The notes under the pieces are model-generated. The model searched no databases. It had not been told where the DNA came from and saw only the letters and a list, made by a program, of their open reading frames with translations. 37,071 nucleotides of DNA from Eggerthellales bacterium (GTDB lineage: Bacteria; Actinomycetota; Coriobacteriia; Coriobacteriales; Eggerthellaceae), in contig JAQXTF010000079.1 of the NCBI GenBank assembly GCA_029219345.1, positions 1-37,071 of the forward strand, read 5' to 3'. Shown here one piece after another: positions 24,842 to 32,344 of this stretch; position 1 is the first letter of the stretch; each line of letters begins with the position of its first letter. The position numbers and the translations under genes are program-made.

Positions 24842-25375
24842 CTAAGCCTGAATGCCAATCTCAAGGGCTTGCTTATTCAGGGCGACCATGGCCTGCTTCT
24901 TGGCGGGAACCACGTGGTCAATGGCAGCATCCAGGTTCTGACGTTCACAGAACTGGGTCAAAGCCCACAGTTTGCCAACCAAAACGATGTTTGCCAAACC
25001 CTTCAGGCCTTCCTTCTCAGCGATCTCGGTGGCGGGAAGCGCAACCGTGGTCACATCGTCGCGCTCCTTCATGGAAAGAACCAGGGTGGAGTCAACAACC
25101 ACAACGCCACCAGGAGCAACCGTGTCAATGAACTTGTCGTAAGAAGGCTGATTCATAACAACAAGGGCATTGGGATTCATAACCAAAGGCGAGCCGATGG
25201 GGTCATCGGACAGGGTCACGCTGCAGCTTGCAGTGCCACCGCGCATTTCAGGGCCATACGAAGGAAGCCAGGAAAGCTCGCGGTCTTCCACCAAGCCCGC
25301 AGAGGCAATTACCTTACCTGCGAACAGAATGCCCTGGCCACCAAAGCCGGCAAGAACAGTTTGAAGTTCACGCAT
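24842..25375 (-). CDS. korC: 2-oxoacid:ferredoxin oxidoreductase, gamma subunit
   Basis: Gamma subunit of a four-subunit, CoA- and ferredoxin-dependent 2-oxoacid oxidoreductase. The 177-residue protein begins with the family signature [17 protein letters not shown] and has [25 protein letters not shown], typical of KorC/VorA-type subunits that contact CoA. Its ATG overlaps the beta-subunit stop as TAATG, so the two are translationally coupled. Whether the complex prefers 2-oxoglutarate, branched-chain or aryl 2-oxoacids is not decided by this subunit. Confidence 0.92.
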   Translation of the reverse strand: MRELQTVLAGFGGQGILFAGKVIASAGLVEDRELSWLPSYGPEMRGGTASCSVTLSDDPIGSPLVMNPNALVVMNQPSYDKFIDTVAPGGVVVVDSTLVLSMKERDDVTTVALPATEIAEKEGLKGLANIVLVGKLWALTQFCERQNLDAAIDHVVPAKKQAMVALNKQALEIGIQA

Positions 25376-26202
25376 TATGCCTTACCTCCCTGAGACGCAA
25401 TGGGGCAATCTTTAGCGCGGGCTGCAGCGGCCTCTGCGGCATTGGCAAAGCCGTCGGCCACAACATCACGGTATACGCCCAGCGGATAATAGGGCAGCAT
25501 GTTCTCACGAAGCCACTCAAAGGCCTTCTGAGGGGTCATACCCCAGTTGGTGGGGCAAGTGGCCACAACTTCAACAAAAGAGTAGCCAATACCGTCAATC
25601 TGGTACTGGAATGCCTTCTTGATGGCCTTCTTTGCCTTGCGGATGTTCTTGGGGCAGTCAACGGTAACACGCTCAATGTAGGCAGGGCCGTCCAGGGAGC
25701 TCAGCAGCTCACAAACGCGCACGGGGTAACCAGCGGTAGAAACGTCGCGGCCGTAAGGAGAAGTCTGGGTTACCTGGTTGGGCAAGCTGGTGGGAGCCAT
25801 CTGACCGCCGGTCATGCCATAAATGGCGTTGTTGATGAAGATGACGGTGATGTGCTCGCCGCGGGTTGCAGCGTGCACGGTCTCAGCCATACCGATAGAA
25901 GCCAGGTCGCCATCGCCCTGATAGGAAAACACGATGTTATCGGGGCAAACGCGCTTGATGCCAGTGGCAACCGCAGGAGCGCGGCCATGGGCTGCTTCAG
26001 CCATATCGCAGGCGAAGAAGTTGTATGCCATAACGGAGCAACCAACGGGGGCGATACCAACCGTGCGGCCCTCAATACCCAGTTCGTCGATGGTTTCGGC
26101 AACCAGGCGGTTCACAATACCGTGAACGCAACCGGGGCAGTAGTTGGTCACTACGGGAAGCAGCGATTTAGGGCGCTGGAAAACAATCTTTTCTTCAGCC
26201 AT
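25375..26202 (-). CDS. korB: 2-oxoacid:ferredoxin oxidoreductase, beta (TPP-binding) subunit
   Basis: Beta subunit carrying thiamine diphosphate. YCPGCVHGIV at residues 21-30 gives the conserved CxxC, and SYQGDGDLASIG followed by INNAIYGMTGGQ is the TPP/Mg motif (GDG...NN). Lengths of 275 residues and the C-terminal VEVVATCPTNWGMTP are family-typical; the latter cysteine contributes to a proximal [4Fe-4S] cluster in relatives. The ATG 1 nt beyond the alpha-subunit stop was preferred over a GTG that would overlap it; AGGTGAG precedes it. Confidence 0.93.
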   Translation of the reverse strand: MAEEKIVFQRPKSLLPVVTNYCPGCVHGIVNRLVAETIDELGIEGRTVGIAPVGCSVMAYNFFACDMAEAAHGRAPAVATGIKRVCPDNIVFSYQGDGDLASIGMAETVHAATRGEHITVIFINNAIYGMTGGQMAPTSLPNQVTQTSPYGRDVSTAGYPVRVCELLSSLDGPAYIERVTVDCPKNIRKAKKAIKKAFQYQIDGIGYSFVEVVATCPTNWGMTPQKAFEWLRENMLPYYPLGVYRDVVADGFANAAEAAAARAKDCPIASQGGKA

Positions 26203-26203
26203 G

Positions 26204-27268
26204 CTACTCACCTACCTGTTCGTTCAGTTCCACAATCTTTGCCAGCACTTCAGCGGGCGTAGGAATCATACCGCCTGCACGACCATAGAAGGAAACAGGA
26301 ACGCGACCTGCGGAAACAAGGCGCACATCCTCAACCATCTGGCCCATGTTCATCTCAACGGAAAGGAACTGCTTGCAATGGTTGGCAGCAGCATCCACCA
26401 CGTCAACGGGGAAAGGCCACAAAGTGATGGGGCGAATCAGACCCGCCTTGATGCCCCGAGCACGAGCGGAAACCACAGCGGAACGTGCGATACGTGCGCT
26501 TGCGCCAAAGGCAACCAAAACGATATCGGCGTCTTCCACCATGAACTCTTCAGCCTTCTGCTCGTTGGCCTTGATAATCTCATAGCGCTCAAAACGCTCA
26601 ATGTTCTTCTGCTCCAGCAGCTCGGGATCCAAGTACAGGGAGTTGGCAATGTTATGCTTGCGCTGGCACTTGGTGCCATTGATGGCCCAAGGCTTTTCAG
26701 GCAGCTCGGTCTTGGGTTCGGGCAGCACGACGGGCTCCATCATCTGGCCCAGCATGCCGTCAGCCAAAATCATAACGGGGGTCAGATACTTATCAGCCAC
26801 GTCAAAAGCGTTGTATGCGCAATCGGCCATCTCCTGCACGGTAGAAGGAGCAAACACGATCATATGATAATCGCCATGACCCAAAGCGCGGGTAGCCTGC
26901 CAGTAGTCAGACTGGGAAGGTTGAATGGAGCCAAGACCGGGGCCGCCACGCTGAACGTTGATGATAACGCCCGGCAGGTCAGCGCCAGCCATGTAGGACA
27001 CGCCTTCGCTCTTCAGGGAAATGCCAGGTGAAGAGGAAGAGGTCATAACGCGAGCGCCTGCTGCTGCAGCGCCGTACACCATATTGATTGCGGCAATTTC
27101 GCTCTCTGCCTGCAGATAGGTGCCGCCAATCTTAGGCATGCACTTAGACATGTAAGCGGCCAGCTCGGTCTGGGGAGTAATGGGATAACCGAAGAAGAAA
27201 CGGCAACCTGCGCGCATAGCGCATTCCGCCAGGGCCTCATTGCCCTTCATCAAAACCTTTTCAGTCAC
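26204..27268 (-). CDS. korA: 2-oxoacid:ferredoxin oxidoreductase, alpha subunit (VorB/KorA type)
   Basis: Alpha subunit with the pyrimidine-binding part of the TPP site. The 354-residue protein shows GNEALAECAMRAGCRFFFGYPITPQTE, QAESEIAAINMVYGAAAAGARVMTSSSSPGISL and QRGGPGLGSIQPSQSDYWQ, read here as consecutive motifs. From memory these resemble subunits named VorB (3-methyl-2-oxobutanoate oxidoreductase), so a branched-chain 2-oxoacid substrate is favoured, with 2-oxoglutarate as the alternative. The start is GTG with a very strong GGAGGTGA 6 nt before it; that site overlaps the ferredoxin stop codon. Confidence 0.92.
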   Translation of the reverse strand: MTEKVLMKGNEALAECAMRAGCRFFFGYPITPQTELAAYMSKCMPKIGGTYLQAESEIAAINMVYGAAAAGARVMTSSSSPGISLKSEGVSYMAGADLPGVIINVQRGGPGLGSIQPSQSDYWQATRALGHGDYHMIVFAPSTVQEMADCAYNAFDVADKYLTPVMILADGMLGQMMEPVVLPEPKTELPEKPWAINGTKCQRKHNIANSLYLDPELLEQKNIERFERYEIIKANEQKAEEFMVEDADIVLVAFGASARIARSAVVSARARGIKAGLIRPITLWPFPVDVVDAAANHCKQFLSVEMNMGQMVEDVRLVSAGRVPVSFYGRAGGMIPTPAEVLAKIVELNEQVGE

Positions 27269-27273
27269 TCAAA

Positions 27274-27480
27274 TCACCTCCAAACCGTAATTGCAACGTC
27301 GGGGCACATGGTGGCGCAGGTGGCGCAACCAGTGCATTTTTCGTCATCAATGCAAGAAGCAGGGTGATAGCCCTTAGCGGTGATGACGGAGCTATCGAGT
27401 TGGACAATGCCAACCGGGCACACGTCCACGCATAGGCCGCAGCCCTTGCAGAAGACATGATCAACACTAATACGTGCCAT
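27274..27480 (-). CDS. korD: 2-oxoacid:ferredoxin oxidoreductase, delta (2[4Fe-4S]) subunit
   Basis: A 68-residue ferredoxin-like electron carrier of the oxidoreductase complex. Two complete CxxCxxCxxxCP motifs are visible: Cys11, 14, 17, 21 and Cys49, 52, 55, 59, each enough for one [4Fe-4S] cluster. It precedes korA by 5 nt. GAAGGAG precedes the ATG. The order delta-alpha-beta-gamma is usual for this enzyme class. Confidence 0.93.
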   Translation of the reverse strand: MARISVDHVFCKGCGLCVDVCPVGIVQLDSSVITAKGYHPASCIDDEKCTGCATCATMCPDVAITVWR

Positions 27481-27524
27481 GCTGCTCCTTCTCTCTAACT
27501 AATCCTACTTGCAAAGCCTGGGAA

Positions 27525-28268
27525 CTATTCCCAAGGCGTGCGAACAAGCATCTTGACAGGATAAAACTTTGAGCGGGAATCCTCTACGCAAAATGCCTGT
27601 TTATTCTGTTCAAGGGCCAAAATAGGAACCGTTGTGCACAACAAGTCAACCTGAGCCAGCTGAGCACAGAGCGCGCCGAATTCCAAGGCGTTCAAAACGG
27701 TCTCAGGGTCGGTTTGGTCACGCAAATGCGAGTTGTTTACAATACCGGTTACCTTCAAGCCCGACTTTACCTGAATCTCATCCATCACCTCAAGGGCTTC
27801 TTGGGGGTTTTGGGTCAGATTACGATAGCGATTCACCACATAAAGCATCTGATGGGGGCCCGCCATGATGGCCTCGCTGAAGCGGCCCAGAACCGTAGCG
27901 CCGGCATCATCACCGCCCACATCGATAATGACCACCTGGGACTCATCCCCCGCCTGCCAGCAGGAATACACATGCTCGATGATGGTTCCCACAGCACCAT
28001 TGATGCTGGGGTTGTCCAAAGAGGAGCCAGCCAAGTTAGGGGCGATCATGGTGATGCCCGCCGCCTCAAGAGATGCGGTGTAATCGCTGGAACGGAAATA
28101 GGGATTCACCACGTCGAAATCCACAACGGTAACTTTCTTGCCCTGAGCTGCAACATCAAAAGCCCAGTTCAGAGAAAAGTTCGTCTTCCCTACCCCATAA
28201 TGACCCACCACCACGTTCACAGGCGCAGTGGTAGGAATGTAATTCATTTCATTGCTTGCTTCGGACAT
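27525..28268 (-). CDS. SIMIBI/MinD-like P-loop ATPase of the oxoacid oxidoreductase operon
   Basis: I do not recognise a named function. The 247-residue protein has a Walker A GHYGVGKT at residues 22-29 in which the signature first lysine of MinD/ParA (KGG) is His, then VTVVDFDVVNPYFRSSDY (deviant switch I/A' motif) and VVIIDVGGDDAGA (Walker B). NNSHL near residue 175 resembles the nucleotide-base loop. It lacks the CPxC cysteines of Fe-S carrier ApbC/NBP35 and has no membrane helix. Its ATG overlaps the stop of the synthetase upstream as TAATG, and korD follows after 44 nt. Position suggests a dedicated assembly, activation or cofactor-loading role for the oxidoreductase (inference). Confidence 0.75.
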   Translation of the reverse strand: MSEASNEMNYIPTTAPVNVVVGHYGVGKTNFSLNWAFDVAAQGKKVTVVDFDVVNPYFRSSDYTASLEAAGITMIAPNLAGSSLDNPSINGAVGTIIEHVYSCWQAGDESQVVIIDVGGDDAGATVLGRFSEAIMAGPHQMLYVVNRYRNLTQNPQEALEVMDEIQVKSGLKVTGIVNNSHLRDQTDPETVLNALEFGALCAQLAQVDLLCTTVPILALEQNKQAFCVEDSRSKFYPVKMLVRTPWE

Positions 28269-30022
28269 TATCCCTCATCGTTTTCACGAATTGCGGCACG
28301 ACGGATCTTGCCGTTAACGGTCTTTGGCAGAGCATCGACGTAATCGATGATGCGCGGATACTTGTAGGGAGCGGTCTTCTGCTTCACCCAGGTCTGCAGC
28401 TCCTTGGTAAGAGCGGCACCGCCAGTGAAACCAGGGGCCAAAACAACGGTCGCCTTGACAGCCTTGCCACGTACCGGGTCGGGAACGCCCGTTACGGCGC
28501 ATTCCAAAACAGCCTCGTGCTCCAGCATTACGCTTTCAATCTCGAAGGGGCCAATGCGGTAACCGCTGGACTTGATGACATCGTCGTTGCGGCCGACATA
28601 CCAGTAGTAACCGTCTTCGTCGCACCAAGCGGTGTCACCGGTGTGGTACCAGCCATCATAGATAGCCTCAGCGGTCTTCGCAGGATTGCGGTAGTACTCC
28701 AGCATGATGCCGGGAGCGCCATGGGCAACCTCGATGCAGATTTCGCCCGTCTGGCCAACCTTGCACTCATTTCCTTCATCATCGAGAATCTTGGTGTTGT
28801 ACATGGGGGTGGGCTTGCCCATAGAGCCAGATCGGGGCGTAGAACCAGTCAGGTTGGCAATGGTCAAGGGGGTTTCCGTCTGGCCGAAGCCTTCGTAGAT
28901 GGTCAGGCCGGTGTGCTCCAACCAGAAGTCAAACAGGTCGGGGTTCAGCGCTTCACCAGCCGTAGTGGAATACTGCAGGGTGGAGAAATCGTATTTATCA
29001 ACGTCAACCTGGGAGAACATACGGTACATGGTAGGCGGGCAGCACATGGTGGTTACGCCATAGCGGGCAATCAAGCCTAGCAGTTCATCGGCATCGAAGC
29101 GGTCGTAGTCATAGGTGAGCACTGCTGCCTCCATAAGCCACTGGCCGTAGTATTTACCCCATACGGCCTTACCCCAGCCGGTATCGGCGATGGTAAAATG
29201 CAGGCCATCGGGCTGAACGTTGTGCCAATGCTTGGCGGTCATCAAATGGGCCACTGCGTACTCGCCGCTATGCAGAACCATCTTGGGGTTGCCAGAGGTA
29301 CCCGAAGAGAAGTACATCAGCATGGGATCCTTGATGCAGGTTTCCACACGTTGGAACTCTGCGCTTGCCTCTCGCACGCCGGTATTGAAATCAACCCAGC
29401 CTTCACGCTGAACAGGAGCAGCGCAGATGCCCTCGGGGCCAGAGAGAACAGCGCCCAGCTGAGCGCCTTCGGGGATGATCATCTTGCCGTCTTCGCCCAA
29501 GGGAGTCAGACCGCCGCCGCAGCCGTTTACCAAAATGCGGCTCTTCAAAGAGGGGCACTTAGGGGCAACTGCATCAGTGATGTCGGCAATGTCGCCCACG
29601 TTGGTGCAGATGATGGCAGATGCCTGGCACTCGTTCAAGCGGTACTCCAGGTCATGCTCCTTCAGCATGAAGGTTGCAGGAACCATAACAGCACCCAGCT
29701 TGGTCAAAGCGGTGGCAACAAACCAGAACTGATAATGGCGTCGCAGGATGACCAGCACGTAGTCACCTTTCTTAATGCCCTGAGCAGCCAGGAAGTTGGC
29801 GGTTTTGTTTGACCAATCACGCATCTCGGCAAAGGAAAACACGTGCTCTTCGCCCTCGGGGTTGCACCAAACCATAGCGCGGCGATCAGGGTCGTTGTCG
29901 CCAATATCGTCCACAACGTCATAGCCAAAGTTGAAGGTGTCAGGAGCCACTACTTTGAAGTTGGTCAGCATGCCATCTTCGGAATAAGTTTCTTCTACGA
30001 AACGCTCATTGATCTTTCTCAT
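28268..30022 (-). CDS. AMP-forming acyl-CoA synthetase (medium-chain/aryl type), copy 2
   Basis: ANL-superfamily acyl-CoA ligase of 584 residues, clearly paralogous to the copy at the far end of the module. Motifs: YFSSGTSGNPK, YEGFGQTETPL, YYWYVGRNDDVIKSSGYRIG, and PKTVNGKIRRAAIR with the catalytic lysine. It differs by an insertion around residues 165-215 rich in glycine and by the segment SGTSGNPK in place of SGTTGNPK. It is the first enzyme gene behind the regulator XRE-cupin 2 and is translation-coupled to the P-loop ATPase. Different acid substrates for the two copies seem likely. Confidence 0.9.
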   Translation of the reverse strand: MRKINERFVEETYSEDGMLTNFKVVAPDTFNFGYDVVDDIGDNDPDRRAMVWCNPEGEEHVFSFAEMRDWSNKTANFLAAQGIKKGDYVLVILRRHYQFWFVATALTKLGAVMVPATFMLKEHDLEYRLNECQASAIICTNVGDIADITDAVAPKCPSLKSRILVNGCGGGLTPLGEDGKMIIPEGAQLGAVLSGPEGICAAPVQREGWVDFNTGVREASAEFQRVETCIKDPMLMYFSSGTSGNPKMVLHSGEYAVAHLMTAKHWHNVQPDGLHFTIADTGWGKAVWGKYYGQWLMEAAVLTYDYDRFDADELLGLIARYGVTTMCCPPTMYRMFSQVDVDKYDFSTLQYSTTAGEALNPDLFDFWLEHTGLTIYEGFGQTETPLTIANLTGSTPRSGSMGKPTPMYNTKILDDEGNECKVGQTGEICIEVAHGAPGIMLEYYRNPAKTAEAIYDGWYHTGDTAWCDEDGYYWYVGRNDDVIKSSGYRIGPFEIESVMLEHEAVLECAVTGVPDPVRGKAVKATVVLAPGFTGGAALTKELQTWVKQKTAPYKYPRIIDYVDALPKTVNGKIRRAAIRENDEG

Positions 30023-30051
30023 TGGAGTAAAAGTCCTTTTCTTTTGATGAA

Positions 30052-30117
30052 GCGGAAAGTCCGCGATGATTGTTTACCGTTGCATTTATACGGCGCGTCA
30101 GATTCTTTCTGCGCGCC
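30052..30117 (-). other. Two hairpins between regulator 2 and synthetase 2
   Basis: GGCGCG-CAGA / TCTG-CGCGCC (30092-30117), a 10-bp stem with one bulge, starts at the stop codon of the regulator; GCGGA/TCCGC (30052-30064) follows. Neither has a T-run. They isolate the regulator cistron from the enzyme cistrons. Confidence 0.45.
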
Positions 30118-30701
30118 TACATAATGCGATCATCGTCGGGCTTCATCACAATGGCAATGAAGGTGCAGGGCTCACCGCCGGTCGCAATCATGCCGTGGCC
30201 GCGGCCAGAGTCGTACAACAGGCAATCGCCAGGCTCCAGCTCTTCAACATGATTCTCGTAGGCGAAACGCAGCTTGCCGGAAAGAACATAGTCAAATTCC
30301 TGGCCAGCATGCTTAGACAAATGAATGGGCTGGTTCTGCTCTTCCTCGATATAAGGGGCGGTAACCACGAAAGGCTCGCACTGCTTGTTACGGAAGTGAG
30401 GTGCCTTGTGCAGGTACTCAAAACCAGCGCGGCGCCTAATGGGAAGGCCTTCATTTGCGCGGGTCAGAGAGTAGCCCTTCAGGTGCGGAGACTCACCAGT
30501 CAGAATCTCAATAACGTCAACGCCCAGGCGCTCAGCACACTTGTACAGGAAGGAGAAGGACAGATCTTGCTCGCCCGATTCCTGCGCAGAATACTCGGCA
30601 ACGCTGCGACCCGTGGCCTCAGCCATCTCTTGCATGGTAATATCAAGATCCTCACGAAGGGATCTAATACGACCAGCTACTTCTTTGAGGTTCTCATCCA
30701 T
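30117..30701 (-). CDS. XRE-family HTH and cupin-domain regulator, copy 2
   Basis: A 194-residue transcription factor with an N-terminal helix-turn-helix (about 5-60: IRSLREDLDITMQEMAEATG) and a C-terminal cupin_2 domain (about 110-190) with LSKHAGQEFDYVLSGK and EPGDCLLYDSGRGHG. It shares layout and the ILTGES/ILTGTA linker with the second copy, but is diverged enough to sense another ligand. It heads the module, directly behind a leader that contains a terminator hairpin, so it probably controls its own operon. AAAGGA precedes the ATG. Confidence 0.88.
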   Translation of the reverse strand: MDENLKEVAGRIRSLREDLDITMQEMAEATGRSVAEYSAQESGEQDLSFSFLYKCAERLGVDVIEILTGESPHLKGYSLTRANEGLPIRRRAGFEYLHKAPHFRNKQCEPFVVTAPYIEEEQNQPIHLSKHAGQEFDYVLSGKLRFAYENHVEELEPGDCLLYDSGRGHGMIATGGEPCTFIAIVMKPDDDRIM

Positions 30702-30734
30702 AGCAATTTCCTTTCAATTACTTCGACCAATAAA

Positions 30735-30766
30735 AAACCCGGACTCCATGGAAGGAATCCGGGTTT
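30735..30766 (-). terminator. Intrinsic terminator: end of fmt-rsmB transcript or leader attenuator
   Basis: AAACCCGGA-T-TCC pairs fully with GGA-G-TCCGGGTTT (13 pairs, one G-U) and six T residues follow on the minus strand. It ends only about 30 nt before the ATG of the XRE-cupin regulator, leaving no room for a separate promoter, so it may work as an attenuator in that gene's leader besides ending transcripts from rsmB. Confidence 0.85.
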
Positions 30767-30879
30767 AACTTAACAAGGTTAAAACGACGCCAGATACCAA
30801 CCACACACTCAGTTCGCGACAATAATAATTGCCGCGTTAATAATGACTAAGGTGTTAATTCGTACTTGCTTCAATTATA
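30767..30879 (-). promoter_or_regulatory. Candidate promoter and attenuator leader of the XRE-cupin/oxoacid module
   Basis: A perfect TATAAT (30874-30879) on the minus strand without a good -35 predicts a start near 30867 and a leader of about 165 nt. The leader contains a 9-pair hairpin (30815-30836), then a GTG-initiated 9-codon frame (30779-30808) reading M-C-G-W-Y-L-A-S-F-stop, a small hairpin over the stop, then the terminator. No clear ribosome-binding site precedes the GTG, so the peptide is uncertain. Trp, Tyr and Phe codons before a terminator recall amino-acid attenuation. Confidence 0.35.
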
Positions 30880-30922
30880 TCCCTTTGCAAAACCTCATTT
30901 TTTGGGTTCGATAAATTTACCA

Positions 30923-32344
30923 TTACTCTTTTCCGCGCACAAGGCAAACAGCAAAATGACCGTCAGCGGAGCCAGAATTCACATTAGTGGTAAAGCTGGC
31001 ATGCCCGTCAATTGCCTGCAGCTTAAAGGCTGCGCCTTCCTGAGATTTCAAGAACTCAAGCACTACATCGGTGTTTTCGCGCTTAGTCACCGTGCAGGTA
31101 GAATAGGTCAGCTGTCCGCCAGGGTTTACCAAGCCAGCCGCGGCTTTCAGCATGGCAAGACCCGTCTGGGCCAGGTCTTCAATACCCTTTTCGGAAAGAC
31201 GCCAACGAATCTCAGGATGACGACGCAGCGTGCCCAAACCAGAACACGGAGCGTCAATAAAGACGGCGTCAAAGCCCTCGGGAAATTCCTCCCTGCTCAG
31301 AGTGGTTGCATCGTAGACGGCGGCATCATCAACCTCAATGCCGTACTTTACGGCGCGCTCCTTCAGCAAGCGAGCCTTAAAGGCATAGTTGTCAACGGTA
31401 ACATGATTCATCTGAGAGCCATATTTACGCTGGGCATCGCTTTGCAGCAAGATGGTTTTCGTGCCGCGACCTGCACCAATCTCCAGGAAACGAGCAGGCT
31501 TTTCGGCCGGCAGGGCAATCTGGGCAATGCGCTGGGCAGACAGGTCGGAAACCAGAATCTTGCCCTGAGCGAGAGCGTGAGAGATGCGTCCATCCAACAA
31601 GATCTTGCCGTTGGGAATGAAATAGCAGCCGGGAACTGCAACGCCATCCGCCATCTGGGGCGCTGCTTCAACGCCGCAGTCGGCGAACAGGGCGACAATT
31701 TCTTTATCGGTAGCCTTTACGCTGTTCACGGCCACAAATAAAGGAGCCTGCTCATTGGAGGCCTTCATAAGGGCAACAGCATCGGAAGCGCCCAGGTCTT
31801 TAATCAAGCGCACCGCAAGCCACTGAGGAAAGCCGAACAGACGAGCCAGGGCCGATACATCGGTTTTGGGGTCGCCAAAGGGGAAGCTAGCCTTCAGCTT
31901 CACAACGCGGCGCAAGGTTGCGTTAGCAAGACCGCCGGTGCGAGGAGCGACATACTTTGCAAGCTCAACACCTTGATCAACGGCAGCATGGTCTTCCTTG
32001 CCCAGGAAGAGAATCTCGTAAGCCGAAATGCGAAGCGCATCGCGCACATCATCTTCAATGTCGGAAGGGCTATGCAGGGTCATGTTGATGATCTCATCCA
32101 AAGTACCCCACGTTGCCGCCACGCCCAGCACCAAAACCTGGGCAAAGGCCTTGTCTTCCTTGGAGAGCTTGCTCTTCTTAAGACGGGATTCCAGTACCTC
32201 GTGGGCAAAAGCCCTGCGTTCGCGAACAAGAGCGTTTGTTTCCACGGCAAAGCGACGTGCCGGGGTTGCGCCCGTACGCTTCTTCTTGGGCTTAGCGGGG
32301 CTCTGCTGCGGGCCGCGATATAAGTTTTCAGACTCAGTTTCCAA
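30923..32344 (-). CDS. rsmB: 16S rRNA m5C967 methyltransferase RsmB (Sun)
   Basis: SAM-dependent methyltransferase acting on 16S rRNA. The 473-residue protein has a basic N-terminal tail, a NusB-like RNA-binding domain (about 30-165), and the methyltransferase domain with FLEIGAGRGTKTILLQ (SAM site), FIDAPCSGLGTLRRHPEIRWR-type motif IV and YSTCTVTKREN, the last holding the nucleophilic cysteine. The start is TTG with GGAGG 4-5 nt before it; it overlaps the fmt stop by 11 bp, so it is translation-coupled. fmt-rsmB (with def) is a classic conserved cluster. Confidence 0.95.
   Translation of the reverse strand: METESENLYRGPQQSPAKPKKKRTGATPARRFAVETNALVRERRAFAHEVLESRLKKSKLSKEDKAFAQVLVLGVAATWGTLDEIINMTLHSPSDIEDDVRDALRISAYEILFLGKEDHAAVDQGVELAKYVAPRTGGLANATLRRVVKLKASFPFGDPKTDVSALARLFGFPQWLAVRLIKDLGASDAVALMKASNEQAPLFVAVNSVKATDKEIVALFADCGVEAAPQMADGVAVPGCYFIPNGKILLDGRISHALAQGKILVSDLSAQRIAQIALPAEKPARFLEIGAGRGTKTILLQSDAQRKYGSQMNHVTVDNYAFKARLLKERAVKYGIEVDDAAVYDATTLSREEFPEGFDAVFIDAPCSGLGTLRRHPEIRWRLSEKGIEDLAQTGLAMLKAAAGLVNPGGQLTYSTCTVTKRENTDVVLEFLKSQEGAAFKLQAIDGHASFTTNVNSGSADGHFAVCLVRGKE

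Noticed and set aside
22129-25131. A 1000-codon open frame on the plus strand
   Set aside because: It lies antisense to rplS, the synthetase, the regulator and korC, all with clear family motifs. Its openness follows from codon choice in the minus-strand genes; the sequence shows no domain and no ribosome-binding site.
27261-27467. A second 68-codon minus-strand frame over korD
   Set aside because: Shifted shadow; only the other frame has both complete ferredoxin cysteine motifs.
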